Of a stretch of DNA of 64,000 bases, positions 36,440 through 47,300 are shown piece after piece (position 1 is the first letter of the stretch; each line of letters opens with the position of its first letter). The DNA is from CAWAHD01 sp963781785 (GTDB taxonomy: Bacteria > Planctomycetota > Planctomycetia > Isosphaerales > Isosphaeraceae), in the NCBI GenBank assembly GCA_963781785.1, contig CAWAHD010000002.1, positions 3,906,001-3,970,000 on the forward strand, written 5' to 3'. The notes under the pieces are model-generated. The model made no database searches. It was not told the DNA's origin and was given only the letters and a program-made list of their open reading frames with translations. Position numbers and translations under genes: made by a program.

Positions 36440-39400
36440 AACTGCTGAGCCTGAGCTTGACCGCAGTTGGGCCCTTCACCGGCGTTGTGCTGGATCTTAC
36501 CGCGGGCAAAGAGGGATTGCACCTGATCTACGGCCCGAACGAGGCGGGGAAAACCTCCGCGCTGCGGGCCGTTTCGCACCTGCTCTTCGGGTTTCCTCAT
36601 CTCTCGGCTGACAACTTCGTCCACCCCAACGACCAACTTCGGGTTGGCGGAAAGCTCCGGCACAGCGATGGCGAAGAGCTCGAGATCATCCGCCGGCGTG
36701 GCAACAAGAACACCCTGCGCGGTCCGGACGATTCCACAGTCGTGTCGGTTGACCGGTTGAAGCACTTCCTGGGGGATATGAGCCAGGACTCGTTCGAGAC
36801 GCTCTTCAGCATCAATCACGAGCGGCTGTCCCTCGCGGGGGATGAGATTCGCACCGGCAAGGGACGGCTGGGAGAGCTCCTGTTCGCCGCAGGGGCCGGG
36901 TTGGCCGGCCTGCGCCTCGCACAGAAAACGCTGCAGCAAGGAATGGACGAGCTCTTCCGGGCCAAGGCTTCCACCTCGCGGATCAACAAGCTATTAGCGG
37001 AAATCGACGAAGATCAGAAAAAATTGAAGCGCCAGCAATTGCCCAGCGAAACCTGGCAAGAGCAGGATCGTGCCTTCCAGGGAGCCACGAACGAGTCGCA
37101 GCGGCTGCGCGGGCAAGTCCGTGCTACCCGGGATGAACAGGCGCGGTTGAAGCGGCTCAAGTCTGCAATTCCCCTGATCGCCCACCACCGCCGGCTGACC
37201 GGAGAGCTGGCTGACCTGACCGATGTGGTCCGCCTGCGTGAAGACTTCGGTACCGAGCTTCGCGGGGCTCAGGAGCAACGACTGCTCGCCGAGAAACTCA
37301 TCGACCGAGCAAAAGCTACGATCGAGGACCTCGCTCTTCGGCTGACTCCGCTTGACCCATCACGGCTGCTGTTGGACGCAGCCGGCGAGATCGAATCGCT
37401 CCAGGAGCGGTTAGGGGCGGTCGAGAAGGCGAGCCAGGATCGGGTGCAATTGCAAAACTATCACAACGACCGAGAGCATCGAGCACGGCAGATCCTCCGC
37501 GAGCTGGGCCGCTCGCCTGACTTCGACCTTGTGGAGTCACTCCGGCTGCGAGCCGATGAGCCGGCGATCATCCGCTCGATGGGACAGCGGTTTGCCGAGC
37601 TGCGCGGGCAAGCCGACGCAGCGCGGACGACGATCGCGCGCCACACGGATCAGATCACGCGTTTTGAACGGGAGCTTGCTGCTCTCGACCAGCCGCGCGA
37701 TCTCGAGCCGCTCCGGCTGGCGGTTCGCCAGGGGCGGAAAGCCGGCGATCTTGACGCCCGGCTGGCCGAGGCTCGTGGCAAGCTCAAACGCGCGGAAAAA
37801 AAGGCGGACATGGCACTGGCCCAGCTTCCCGGCTGGAACCAGCCGGCCGAAATCCTTCGCCGGCTGGCCGTTCCTCTGAGCGCCACGCTGGATCAATTTG
37901 AGTCGCGATTTCAGGAGACGGCTCAAAAGCGGCAGGCTCTGGCCGAACGGTCAAGCAAGGAAGACGATTCGATCCGGGAGTGTCAGGCCAGCCTTCAGTC
38001 CCTCACACTCCAGCAGGACGTGCCCACCGAAGAAGCCGTCGCGGCCGCCCGCAACCACCGGGAGCAGGGTTGGCGATTAATCAAGGCCGACTGGCAGAGG
38101 AACGCACCCGATCCAGAAGCCACGGCTGCCTTCGTCGAGATGTCTGCTCCGGGAGGGTCACTGGCGACCGCCTACGAGCAGAGTGTGCAGCAAGCTGATA
38201 TGCTGGCCGACCGTCTGCGACGCGAGGCTGACCGGGTCGCCCGCAACGCCGCGCTCGTGGCTGCACTCGAAAAGCACCGGGCTACCCAGGCGGCCCTCGA
38301 ACACGAAGTCCGGGTGCTCGACGATCTTCAGGCCGCCATCGAGCGTGACTGGGATCGGCTGGTTGCTCCCCTGGGCATCTCGGCTCTGACACCGGGCGTA
38401 ACCGAGCTTCGTGCGTGGCTTCGTCGCCGCGAGGATGTCGTCCAGCTCTTCGAATTGGTCGAGGAAGCCCGACACAGCGTTGCACCGCTCGACGAGCTGC
38501 TGGAACACCATCGACGAGCGCTCTCGCAGGCCTTGGAGCCGCTTTGCATCCCATGCGCCGCGGCAAGCCCTGCCCTGGCTGGATCGTTGGAAATGGCCGA
38601 AGCACTGATCAAAGAGCAGGACGACCTGGTTCAAAGACGTATCCGGCTGGAGACCAAGCTTGCTGATCTCAGAGCTGAGCAGGCGAATGCCCGGCTTTCG
38701 CTTCAGTCGGCTGAAAGCGAGCTCGATCGATGGCATCGCGATTGGGCTCTGAAGATGAGCCGTATCGGCCTGGAAGCCAGCGCCGCGCCCGAGCAGGCCG
38801 AGATCATCCTGACCGGAATTGCCGACCTGTTCAAGGTCCTGGATGAACGCCGTGACTTCCAGCTTCGCTTGAGCGGCATCGACCGCGACGCGCGTCAGTT
38901 CGACCAGGATGTTGCTGCTTTGGTGGCACGAGTTGCGCCGGACATCGCCGATCGCTTGTCCGCCGAGCAGGCGCGGGAGCTGGCCGCGCGGCTGCGCAGC
39001 GCCCAGGCTGATGCGAAGCAAGCAGCCACACTGTCGCAGCAACGACAGCGAGAGGACACAAATCTGCGGGCTGCCGAGACCAAGCTCGAGGAAGCCGTGA
39101 TCGGCCTGGAGCGCCTGTCCCGGGAGGCCAACTGCAAGGACTTCGCCCAGCTTCCTGAAACGGTGCGCCGCTCGCAGGAACGCATCCGCCTCGAAACCGA
39201 GCTTGCCGCAGTCAAGGAGCGGTTGATGATCAGCGCTCTAGGAGACGACCTTGATTCCTTCGCCGCTCTTGTAGAACGAGCCGATTCCGATCAGCTCGAC
39301 GCATCGATCGAAGAGCGCGATGTCAAGATCACCGTCCTTGAAGAAGAGCTGCGAGGCGTCGAGCAGAAGATCGGTGCCGCGCAGGCAGCCCTGTCCCAGA

Positions 39401-40011
39401 TGAACGGTGCCGGCGACGCGGCCGAGACCGCCGAGAATATCCAGACCCTCCTCGTCGGCCTTCAGAAGGACGTCGGGCAGTTTGCAACCTTGAAACTGGC
39501 TGGGGCAATTCTGAACCGGGCAATCGAGCGCTATCGTGAGAAGAATCAAGGGTCGATCCTGACCCGCGCCGGCGCCTTGTTCGCCACCTTGACCAGCGGC
39601 TCGTTCACCAGGCTGACAATCGACGACGACGACGGTAGTTTGGTACTCAAGGGAATTCGGCCCGATGGCCGGCTCGTGGGCGTGAAGGGGATGAGTGACG
39701 GGTCACACAACCAGCTCTATCTGGCTCTGCGGCTGGCGAGCCTGGAGTCATGGCTCCAGGCTCACGAGCCGATCCCGTTCATCGTGGATGACATCCTGCT
39801 GACTTTCGACAATCAACGTGCCAGTGCCGCTCTGGGCGCGCTGGCGGAATTATCGCGGAAAACGCAGGTCTTGTTCTTTACGCACCATCGCCACCTGGTC
39901 GATCTGGCCCGCAGTCACGTTCCCGACGACCTGGTCTTCATCCACGAGCTGCCTGGCGCGAGCACGCCGCAATCATTCGACGGAATCAGCTCGATCAAGG
40001 ACCTGCGATGA
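36436..40011 (+). CDS. SbcC/YhaN-like SMC-type ATPase
   Basis: This 1191-aa ATPase has Walker A at residues 33-40 (GPNEAGKT). About 900 residues of coiled coil follow, interrupted midway. The C-terminal signature and Walker B region carries KGMSDGSHNQLYLALRLASL and FIVDDILLTFDNQRASAALG, with TQVLFFTHHRHLV as the switch His. The order and the N-terminal AAA segment LGDMSQDSFETLFSINHERL fit the YhaN subgroup rather than classical SbcC. It would act with the phosphoesterase encoded upstream (ATGA overlap). Its own stop overlaps the start of the PSD1-type gene (ATGA), so DNA-processing and exported cytochrome genes share one transcript. Confidence 0.92.
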   Translation: MKLLSLSLTAVGPFTGVVLDLTAGKEGLHLIYGPNEAGKTSALRAVSHLLFGFPHLSADNFVHPNDQLRVGGKLRHSDGEELEIIRRRGNKNTLRGPDDSTVVSVDRLKHFLGDMSQDSFETLFSINHERLSLAGDEIRTGKGRLGELLFAAGAGLAGLRLAQKTLQQGMDELFRAKASTSRINKLLAEIDEDQKKLKRQQLPSETWQEQDRAFQGATNESQRLRGQVRATRDEQARLKRLKSAIPLIAHHRRLTGELADLTDVVRLREDFGTELRGAQEQRLLAEKLIDRAKATIEDLALRLTPLDPSRLLLDAAGEIESLQERLGAVEKASQDRVQLQNYHNDREHRARQILRELGRSPDFDLVESLRLRADEPAIIRSMGQRFAELRGQADAARTTIARHTDQITRFERELAALDQPRDLEPLRLAVRQGRKAGDLDARLAEARGKLKRAEKKADMALAQLPGWNQPAEILRRLAVPLSATLDQFESRFQETAQKRQALAERSSKEDDSIRECQASLQSLTLQQDVPTEEAVAAARNHREQGWRLIKADWQRNAPDPEATAAFVEMSAPGGSLATAYEQSVQQADMLADRLRREADRVARNAALVAALEKHRATQAALEHEVRVLDDLQAAIERDWDRLVAPLGISALTPGVTELRAWLRRREDVVQLFELVEEARHSVAPLDELLEHHRRALSQALEPLCIPCAAASPALAGSLEMAEALIKEQDDLVQRRIRLETKLADLRAEQANARLSLQSAESELDRWHRDWALKMSRIGLEASAAPEQAEIILTGIADLFKVLDERRDFQLRLSGIDRDARQFDQDVAALVARVAPDIADRLSAEQARELAARLRSAQADAKQAATLSQQRQREDTNLRAAETKLEEAVIGLERLSREANCKDFAQLPETVRRSQERIRLETELAAVKERLMISALGDDLDSFAALVERADSDQLDASIEERDVKITVLEEELRGVEQKIGAAQAALSQMNGAGDAAETAENIQTLLVGLQKDVGQFATLKLAGAILNRAIERYREKNQGSILTRAGALFATLTSGSFTRLTIDDDDGSLVLKGIRPDGRLVGVKGMSDGSHNQLYLALRLASLESWLQAHEPIPFIVDDILLTFDNQRASAALGALAELSRKTQVLFFTHHRHLVDLARSHVPDDLVFIHELPGASTPQSFDGISSIKDLR

Positions 40012-42861
40012 CGATTCGATCCCTCCTCTGCGCCGGGATGGTCATGGCCGGGTCGCTCGCCCTGGCCGGCGATGACGCCGGTTTTCCCCAGGACGGTTCC
40101 GTGCGCGTGACTTCACTGGAGGACGCCGAGTTCTTCGAAGCCAGGATCCGTCCGATTCTGGCCGCAAACTGTTTTCCCTGCCACGGACCCAAAAAGCAAG
40201 AATCGGGCTTGCGGCTGGACTCGCGAGAGCGGCTGCTGCAAGGAGCGGATTCCGGGCCGGTCGTCGTGCCTGGCCGGCCCGAGGAGAGCCCGCTTGTCGA
40301 TGCAATCCGACACGATGGGGTCGTCAAGATGCCCCCCAAGTCGAAGCTCCCGCTTTCCGCGATCGCTGACCTGACGGCCTGGGTCCAGATGGGTGTGCCC
40401 TGGCCCGAAACCCCGCGTGGTCCGGTCAAAGCCGGATTGTCGGGGGCAGCCAGCACCATGCAGCAACACTGGGCGTTTCAGGCGGTGCAGAATCCCACGC
40501 TACCCACGGTCAAGGATGCTGCATGGCCCCGCACTTCGGTCGATCGATTCATCCTGGCCCGGCTGGAGGCCAGGGGGCTTTCACCCTCCCCGCCAGCCGA
40601 TAAGCGGACCTTGATCCGCCGGGCCACGTTTGACCTGACGGGCCTGCCGCCCTTGCCCGAAGAAATCACCTGCTTCGAGGCCGACACGGCCCCTGGCGCT
40701 TTCAGCCGGCTGATTGACCGGCTGCTCGCCTCGCCGCACTATGGCGAGCGGTGGGGGCGATACTGGCTCGACGTCGCACGGTATGCCGATACCAAGGGCT
40801 ATATACTCTTCCAGGATGCTAACTTTCACTGGGCCTACACCTACCGCGACTATGTGGTCGATGCCTTCAATCGCGACCTGCCCTACGACCAATTTCTGGT
40901 CGAGCAGCTCGCCGCTGACCGGCTCCCTGTGGAACAGGGCAATAAACCACTGGCGGCGCTTGGGTTTCTTACACTCGGCGGCCGGTTCATGGGCAATATC
41001 CATGATGTGATCGACGATCGGATCGACGTGATCGGCCGCGGCCTGATGAGCTTGACGGTCGCCTGTGCCCGTTGCCATGACCACAAGTTTGACCCGATTC
41101 CGACCGAGGACTATTACTCGCTTTACGGCGTGCTGGCAAGTGCGCGCGAGCCGGCGATTCCTCCGGAAGCTCACGAGTCCAGGCAGACGGCGGTCTACGC
41201 GCACTTCGTGAAAGAGCTCCAGACACGCGAGAACAAGCTGAGTGAATTTGTCGCGACCAAGCACCACGAGATGGTGGGCGCGGCCAAGCGTCGCGCGGCG
41301 GAGTATCTCCTGTCAGCCCAGCAAGCGCTCGATCAGCCGACAACCGAAGATTTCATGCTGATCGCCGACGGCAACGACTTGAACCCGACCATGCTGGTTC
41401 GCTGGCAGGCTTACCTGGCGCAAACGCGCAAAGGACATGCCCCGGTCTTCGTGCCCTGGCACGCGCTGGCGGCCTTATCGCAGGGCGAGTTTGCACGCGG
41501 TGCCGCCAGCTTGATTACCCGGCTCGCGGCGGGTCCCGGACAGGCACCGGTGGATGCCGGGCTTACGCGCTCAGCCAATCCAGCGGTCGTCAAGGCCTTG
41601 GCCGCGCGGCCCCCCCGATCGCTGGCCGAGGCGGCTCAGGTCTACGGTCAGCTACTCAATCAGGTCGAGCAGATCTGGCAGGACAGGGTGACCCGCGCGA
41701 CACTCGAACAACGATCACCCGAGCCTCTCCCCGATCCGGCGCTCGAGTCGCTGCGCCAGGTGTTCCACGGTCCAGATAGCCCGCCCAATGTCATCATGCT
41801 CCCCTACGGCGACCTGGGGCTCTTGCCGGACAGGCCGTCGCAAGCCAAGCTGCAAGAGTTGCGCAGCGCGGTGCAAAACTGGCTGACCACCGGCCCGGGT
41901 TCCCCGCCTCGAGTGCTCAGCCTGGAAGATACGCCGACGCCCTTTGAGCCGCGAGTCTTTGTGCGAGGAAATCCCAACAACCTGGGACCGCACGTACCGC
42001 GGCGCTTTCCCGCAATCGTATCCGGATCCGAGCGGAAGCCATTTCGCGACGGAGGAGGCCGGCTGGAACCTGGCGCGGGCCATTGCCTCGCGGGACAATC
42101 CGCTGACGGCGCGCGCACTGGTCAATCGCGTCTGGATGCACCATCTCGGCACACCTCTGGTGGCCACCCCCGGTGATTTTGGCATGCGGAGCGAGCCGCC
42201 GACTCACCCCGAGCTTCTCGATCACCTGGCTTCGCGATTCATGGCCGAAGGCTGGTCGATCAAGGCGCTCCATCGCCGGATCATGCTGTCCAGGACGTAT
42301 CAACAACAGAGCGATGATCGATCAGAGGCTCGGGCGCTCGACCCGGAAAACACACTTTACTGGCGAGCCAATCGCCGGCGACTCGATTTCGAAGCGGCTC
42401 GCGACGCTCTGCTTGCAGTCTCTGGCCGGCTCGATAGCCGGCTGGGCGGACCGCCAATGCCCGAGCTGACCGCCTCCTCGGCGCATCGGCGCACGCTCTA
42501 TGGATTTGTCGATCGGCTCAACTTGCCCGGGCTGTACCGCAGCTTCGATTTTCCCGATCCCACGACAACCAGCCCCCGCCGCGATCAAACAACCATTGCA
42601 CCTCAGGCACTCTTCCTGATGAACCACCCGTTTGTGATCGCCGCGGCTCAATCAGTCCTGGCTCGTCGCGAGATCGCTGTCGAACAAGACGTGACCAGAA
42701 AAGTGCAGGCGCTCTTTGAACGGATTTACGGCCGGCCGCCATGCTCTCTGGACCTTGCAGCCGTCAGCGAGTTCCTGGGGAAGGCGCCGATCGAATCGAA
42801 GCGCTGGCGGGCCCTCGCCCAGGCGCTTCTCATGACGAACGAGTTTATGTTTATCGATTGA
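40008..42861 (+). pseudogene. Second PSCyt1/DUF1549/DUF1553 protein (PSD1 family), one frameshift
   Basis: This paralogue of the protein at 26167-28548 has a signal peptide (LLCAGMVMAGSLALAG), haem motif CFPCHGPKKQ, DUF1549 with RFILARLEARGLSPS and RRATFDLTGLPPL, and CARCHDHKFDPI. The frame is lost near 42070, where GGGRLE should be followed by LARAIASRDNPLTARALVNR. The latter is in the next frame and runs through VWMHHLG and DQTTIAPQALFLMNHPFV to 42861. The span is 3n+1 (one extra base, probably in GAACCTGG), giving 950 aa when corrected. It is followed 58 bp later by DUF1501, the usual partner. Confidence 0.88.
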
Positions 42862-42919
42862 TTTTACTTCGGGTCTGAGCCGTGAGCCCCGGAACGTCGT
42901 GTGGCGATTGTCCGACGGA

Positions 42920-44377
42920 ATGAAACCCATCATGTTGCACAGGTCACCCCTTCAGAACGATCCCGCACAAGCATTGACCCGGCGCGAGCTCCTGGGGCGC
43001 AGCGGCATGGGGTTTGGCTTGATCGGCCTGGCCGGGATCCTGGCCGATGACAACCTGCTGGGCTCGGCTGCTGTTGCGCAAGCCGGCTCACACGGGCCTC
43101 TAGCGCCCAGGGCCCCGCACTTTGCCGGCAAGGCCCGTCAGGTCGTCCATCTGTTCATGAACGGCGGACCCTCGCACGTCGACACATTTGATCCCAAGCC
43201 GATCCTGGCGAAATATCATGGGAGGTCACTCCCGGGGCCGAACCTCCGCACCGAGCGCAAGACGGGAGCGGCCCTGGGTTCTCCCTTCCGATTCAGGAAG
43301 TACGGCCAGAGCGGCATCGAGGTGAGCGATCTCTTCGCTCAGACCGCTTCCGAGCACATCGACGATATGTGCGTGATCCGCTCATTATTTGCGGATGTGC
43401 CGAACCATGAGCCGTCGCTCATGCTGATGAACTGCGGCGACGGCCGTTTACAGCGCCCGAGCATGGGATCCTGGATCACATACGGTCTGGGTTCGGAGAA
43501 TCAGAATCTGCCGGGCTTCATCGCCATGTGCCCCGGCGGCTATCCGGTCGTGGCGACCCAGAACTGGCGATCGGCGTTTCTACCGGGGGCCTACCAGGGG
43601 ACCTACATCGACACGCGGCACACCGAGATCGACAAGCTGATCGAGAATATCCGCAACGACGCGGCCACCGCGACAGAACAACGGGAGCAGCTCGACCTGG
43701 TGCTCAGGCTCAACCAGCAGCACGCGGCCGCCCGGGCTCATGACCCGGCTTTGGAAGCGCGGATCGTGTCCTTCGAGCTGGCCTTTCGCATGCAGGGTGA
43801 GGCGGCCGAGGCTTTTGACATCAAGCGGGAGCCCGATTCCATCCGTGCGCTCTACGGACCTGGCACGCAGGCCAGGCAGCTTCTGATTACACGCCGGCTG
43901 CTCGAGCGCGGCGTGCGGTTCGTCCAGGTCTGGAGCGGCGCGGGCCAACCCTGGGACGATCACGACAATATCATGGTTCACCATCGTCAGCTCGCGGCCG
44001 AATGGGACCGGGCCATCGCCGCGTTTCTGACCGATCTCAAACAGCGCGGGCTCTTTGACCAGGTACTCGTGATCTGGGGAGGCGAGTTCGGCCGTACGCC
44101 GGTCGCCGAGCTGCCTGCCCTCTCCGGCCGCGACCATAATCATTACGGGTTCTCAATGTGGCTGGCCGGCGGCGGTGCCCGCGGCGGCCATGTCCACGGC
44201 GCCACCGACGAGCTCGGCTTCGCCGCCGTTGCCGACAAGGTCCACGTCCATGACCTCCATGCCACGATCCTTCATCTCCTGGGCTTCGACCACGAAAAGC
44301 TCACCTACCGCTACGCCGGCAGAGATTTTCGGCTGACCGACGTCCACGGGCGGGTCGTCAAGGAAATCATCGCGTGA
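42920..44377 (+). CDS. DUF1501 family Tat-exported protein (second copy)
   Basis: This 485-aa DUF1501 protein has a twin-arginine leader (TRRELLGRSGMGFGLIGLAG), VHLFMNGGPSHVDTFDPKP, LQRPSMGSWITYGLG, VIWGGEFGRTPVAE, GRDHNHYGFSMWLAGGG and LTYRYAGRDFRLTDVHG. It is partnered with the PSD1-type gene immediately upstream and is a paralogue of the product of 24584-26041. The start is uncertain: ATG 42920 gives a 20-residue leader before the arginine pair, and ATG 42932 is also possible. The stop lies 15 bp from the end of the convergent GH116 gene. Substrate unknown. Confidence 0.92.
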   Translation: MKPIMLHRSPLQNDPAQALTRRELLGRSGMGFGLIGLAGILADDNLLGSAAVAQAGSHGPLAPRAPHFAGKARQVVHLFMNGGPSHVDTFDPKPILAKYHGRSLPGPNLRTERKTGAALGSPFRFRKYGQSGIEVSDLFAQTASEHIDDMCVIRSLFADVPNHEPSLMLMNCGDGRLQRPSMGSWITYGLGSENQNLPGFIAMCPGGYPVVATQNWRSAFLPGAYQGTYIDTRHTEIDKLIENIRNDAATATEQREQLDLVLRLNQQHAAARAHDPALEARIVSFELAFRMQGEAAEAFDIKREPDSIRALYGPGTQARQLLITRRLLERGVRFVQVWSGAGQPWDDHDNIMVHHRQLAAEWDRAIAAFLTDLKQRGLFDQVLVIWGGEFGRTPVAELPALSGRDHNHYGFSMWLAGGGARGGHVHGATDELGFAAVADKVHVHDLHATILHLLGFDHEKLTYRYAGRDFRLTDVHGRVVKEIIA

Positions 44378-44392
44378 CCACTGTCACCACAG

Positions 44393-47300
44393 TCATCCCG
44401 CGTGATCCACCGTCAGCTCGACCGTCTGGCCGGCCTCGACTTGAACCTTGTCCGCAAACGTGACAACCACCCGTGGACCGGTCTGCACGAAGCTTGCGGC
44501 TACTGGCTTCCCATTGGCGACGACCGCAACTAACCCAGCCTTTATGCCGGCCGGAAGCTCCAGGCTGAACGTCCTGACTCGGACTTTTCCGTACTTCGGG
44601 CGAAGCACGGCCGTGAGATGATCGTCCTGGCGCCGTTGTGAATAAGATCCCCAGCCCTCGGCAGCGGTGAACGCGGCCCGGAAATCGTCGGGGCTCAATC
44701 GCGGCGCAAAGCCGATGTGGCCCTTGGGACCATGGTACTCGAACCCGCAGGCGGCGAGGAATGCACCGTAGCTGGCCATCGACCGGGCGTAATGGTCGCT
44801 GCACTCGACTTCGTTGTAGGGGTTCCTTAGCCGGGGATGGTAACGGTCGTGGATCAGCCGGGCGACGGCCAAGCCCTCGGTGACCATCCCTTCCCAGATC
44901 ATGTGCGACGCCACCTGCCATTCGAATCCGGTCATGCACTCGTTGAAGTACATCGCCGACCACGCCCCGGCGCCAGAGACCTGAGGCGGCCGGCCGAATG
45001 GAAATGTAACCATCAGCAAGCCCCCGTCTCCCGGCATCGCGTACCAGCGCCCAGCCGGGTTCGCCTTCCGGTAGGGCCCGACGTCGGGAGTGACGCTGAA
45101 CTGCCAGATCGAGTGCAGCGCCCGCTTGACATGCGCGGCGTTCATGGCTCGCCCCAGCCCGACTTGCCACGCCCACGACTGGCCGAAGACCTGATCGATC
45201 TCGCACCCATGGTACGACCCTACCTCGCTCAGGTGTTTCGGGTCGCCGACGTGGATGAAGTACCCGTAGTCCTCGCGCCAGGTCAGCCGATCGAGATGAA
45301 CGATTCCTTTTTCAAAACGGGTGCGGCAGTTACGGGCGAACTCGGCGTCGCCCACTTCCTGGGCCATCGCCTCACCAGCCAGGAGCGCGGCGTGATAGAG
45401 CCCGACCAGCCAGGGCACGACCCCGTACCAGTCCGCATCGAGAGTGTTATGCATCGGCCCGTGCAGCACGCCCGAACCATCCACGTCCCGGTCGATCACG
45501 CACTGCAAGGCCCGCTTGATGCCTGGCCAGAGCCGCGCCAGGAACCGGTCGTCGGGCGACATCTGGTGCTCGCGGTAAGCCCGCAGAATCGTGCCGCACT
45601 GGCCGTCCACGGCGAACGTGTCGCCGAACTCGCCTCGGAATCGGATGACGCCCGTTCTGGGATCGAGCGCCAGGCCGAAATCGACTCGTTCCCGCAGATC
45701 GCGCTCCAGCTCGGGGAAAATACGGCCCATCGCCTGGGCATAATGCCAGACATGAGTGCAAGTGCCGGGGCAGCAGCCCACGCCCTCCCATGCCCAGAAC
45801 CGGCCATCGGCCAGCCGATGACAGGTCGTCGTTGCCAGGACCGACGTGTTGGCAAACGTCCGGTTCAGGAACCAGTACGGGAGCGTCGAGTCGTACCAGG
45901 TGTCGCGCCAGAGCTTCGTGACCGAGGAGAGCCGGTCGAAGTTCCGGGCAATGTACCGGGCAACGTCCTTGGATGCCGGAAACTTTGTGGCGTAGTACCG
46001 CCCCTTCAGCCGCCCTGCGACCGTGAGGTTGGGAAAGTGCCAAGTGAGCACAAAGTGCACTGTGACCGACTCCCCTGCTCTCAAGGTCAAGGTCCGGCCG
46101 ATGGCGCCAACAAGCTTGGCATCCAGCGGAGCTTCCGCCGCATCACCGCGCTCGCCATCGAGCCCGTTTGCCTCTGCCCGTGCCATCCGATGCTCGGCCG
46201 GCGGGCCGAGCAGGGCCAGGCCCATCGTGCCAAAATCGGGCAGACCTTCGAGCGGTCCCTCAACCGCGGGCAGGTCGCTGAATGTGATCCGGCCGACGCC
46301 GACATTGCCCCACGGCCCTCTCTGTTCATCGACGATCTCCAGGATGGCTTGCCGGCCGAGCCAGGGCCGGGCATCCAGCGACGCCAGGCGCATCCGGTTG
46401 TCATCCCGTCCCGTGACCGAGCGGACAGCCTTGCCATCGACACGCAGGTTGACACCGGTCTTGCCCGGGTGGTTACCGCCGCCGATCCAAACGTGGATGA
46501 AACTCCGCTCGATGGTGAAAGCCCGGCTTGTCAGTTTCCCGGTCTGGTCGTCCTTGGCTCCAACACCGTTTCCCGGGGCGGTCGCGTGCGAGTTGACCAC
46601 TCGCGCGCCGGGGCCGCCGACATCGCCCTGGTAGCCAGGCATCCCTGCCTTGAAAACCGGCCCGCGGCCGAACGCCGCTCCCTCGACCATCCACCCCGCG
46701 TAGGTTTCCTGCGCCGAATCCTCGAACACGATATCGGCCCTGGCCGGCGCGGCGGGTTTCGCCGGCTTCGCGGCCGAGCTTTCCAGGAATGTGAACTCAG
46801 GCTCGTCGGTGATCCGGTTTCGACGCGTGCCGGCGTACTCGCGATGGTAAACCCCGACGGCGTTTTCCAGCCGCCCGGCAAGCGTGATCTCGACGTCGGC
46901 TCTCGACTCGTTCGTGAGGATAAAGCTCATCACCGTCGCGGGCAGACCCGAGTCGTCGGCATTGAGCGGCAGGAACGGCGAGTAGGCTTCGAGCCGGGCC
47001 GACACCGGGATGTCAGGGTCGCGATAGGTCACGGTGCCGACCGGATACTGGCCCAGGAAGCTGATGTCGCGAAACCCGCTGCGGTCGAGTGTGGTCAACT
47101 TCACGCCATCGGCCGATCGGACCCGCAGCACAAAGCCCTGGTCGACCGGGCCCATCGGCTGGGGAGGGTCAACGTAGCATGCACCGTCGCGCGGTTTAAG
47201 CTGCTGGCCGGCGTACGTCACGGTTTTCGGATCGATCCCTTCGACTTCCCTGTTGAAGATGTTCCAGAGCCAGAGCCGGCCGTCGCCCGCAAGATACAGC

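Noticed and set aside
38158..39042. 294-codon minus-strand frame
   Set aside because: Shadow of the YhaN-like ATPase coiled coil; no motif support.
44377..44400. ACTGT-CACC-ACAGT dyad between convergent genes as a terminator
   Set aside because: The stem is only 5 bp with no T-run on either strand, so terminator function is not supported.
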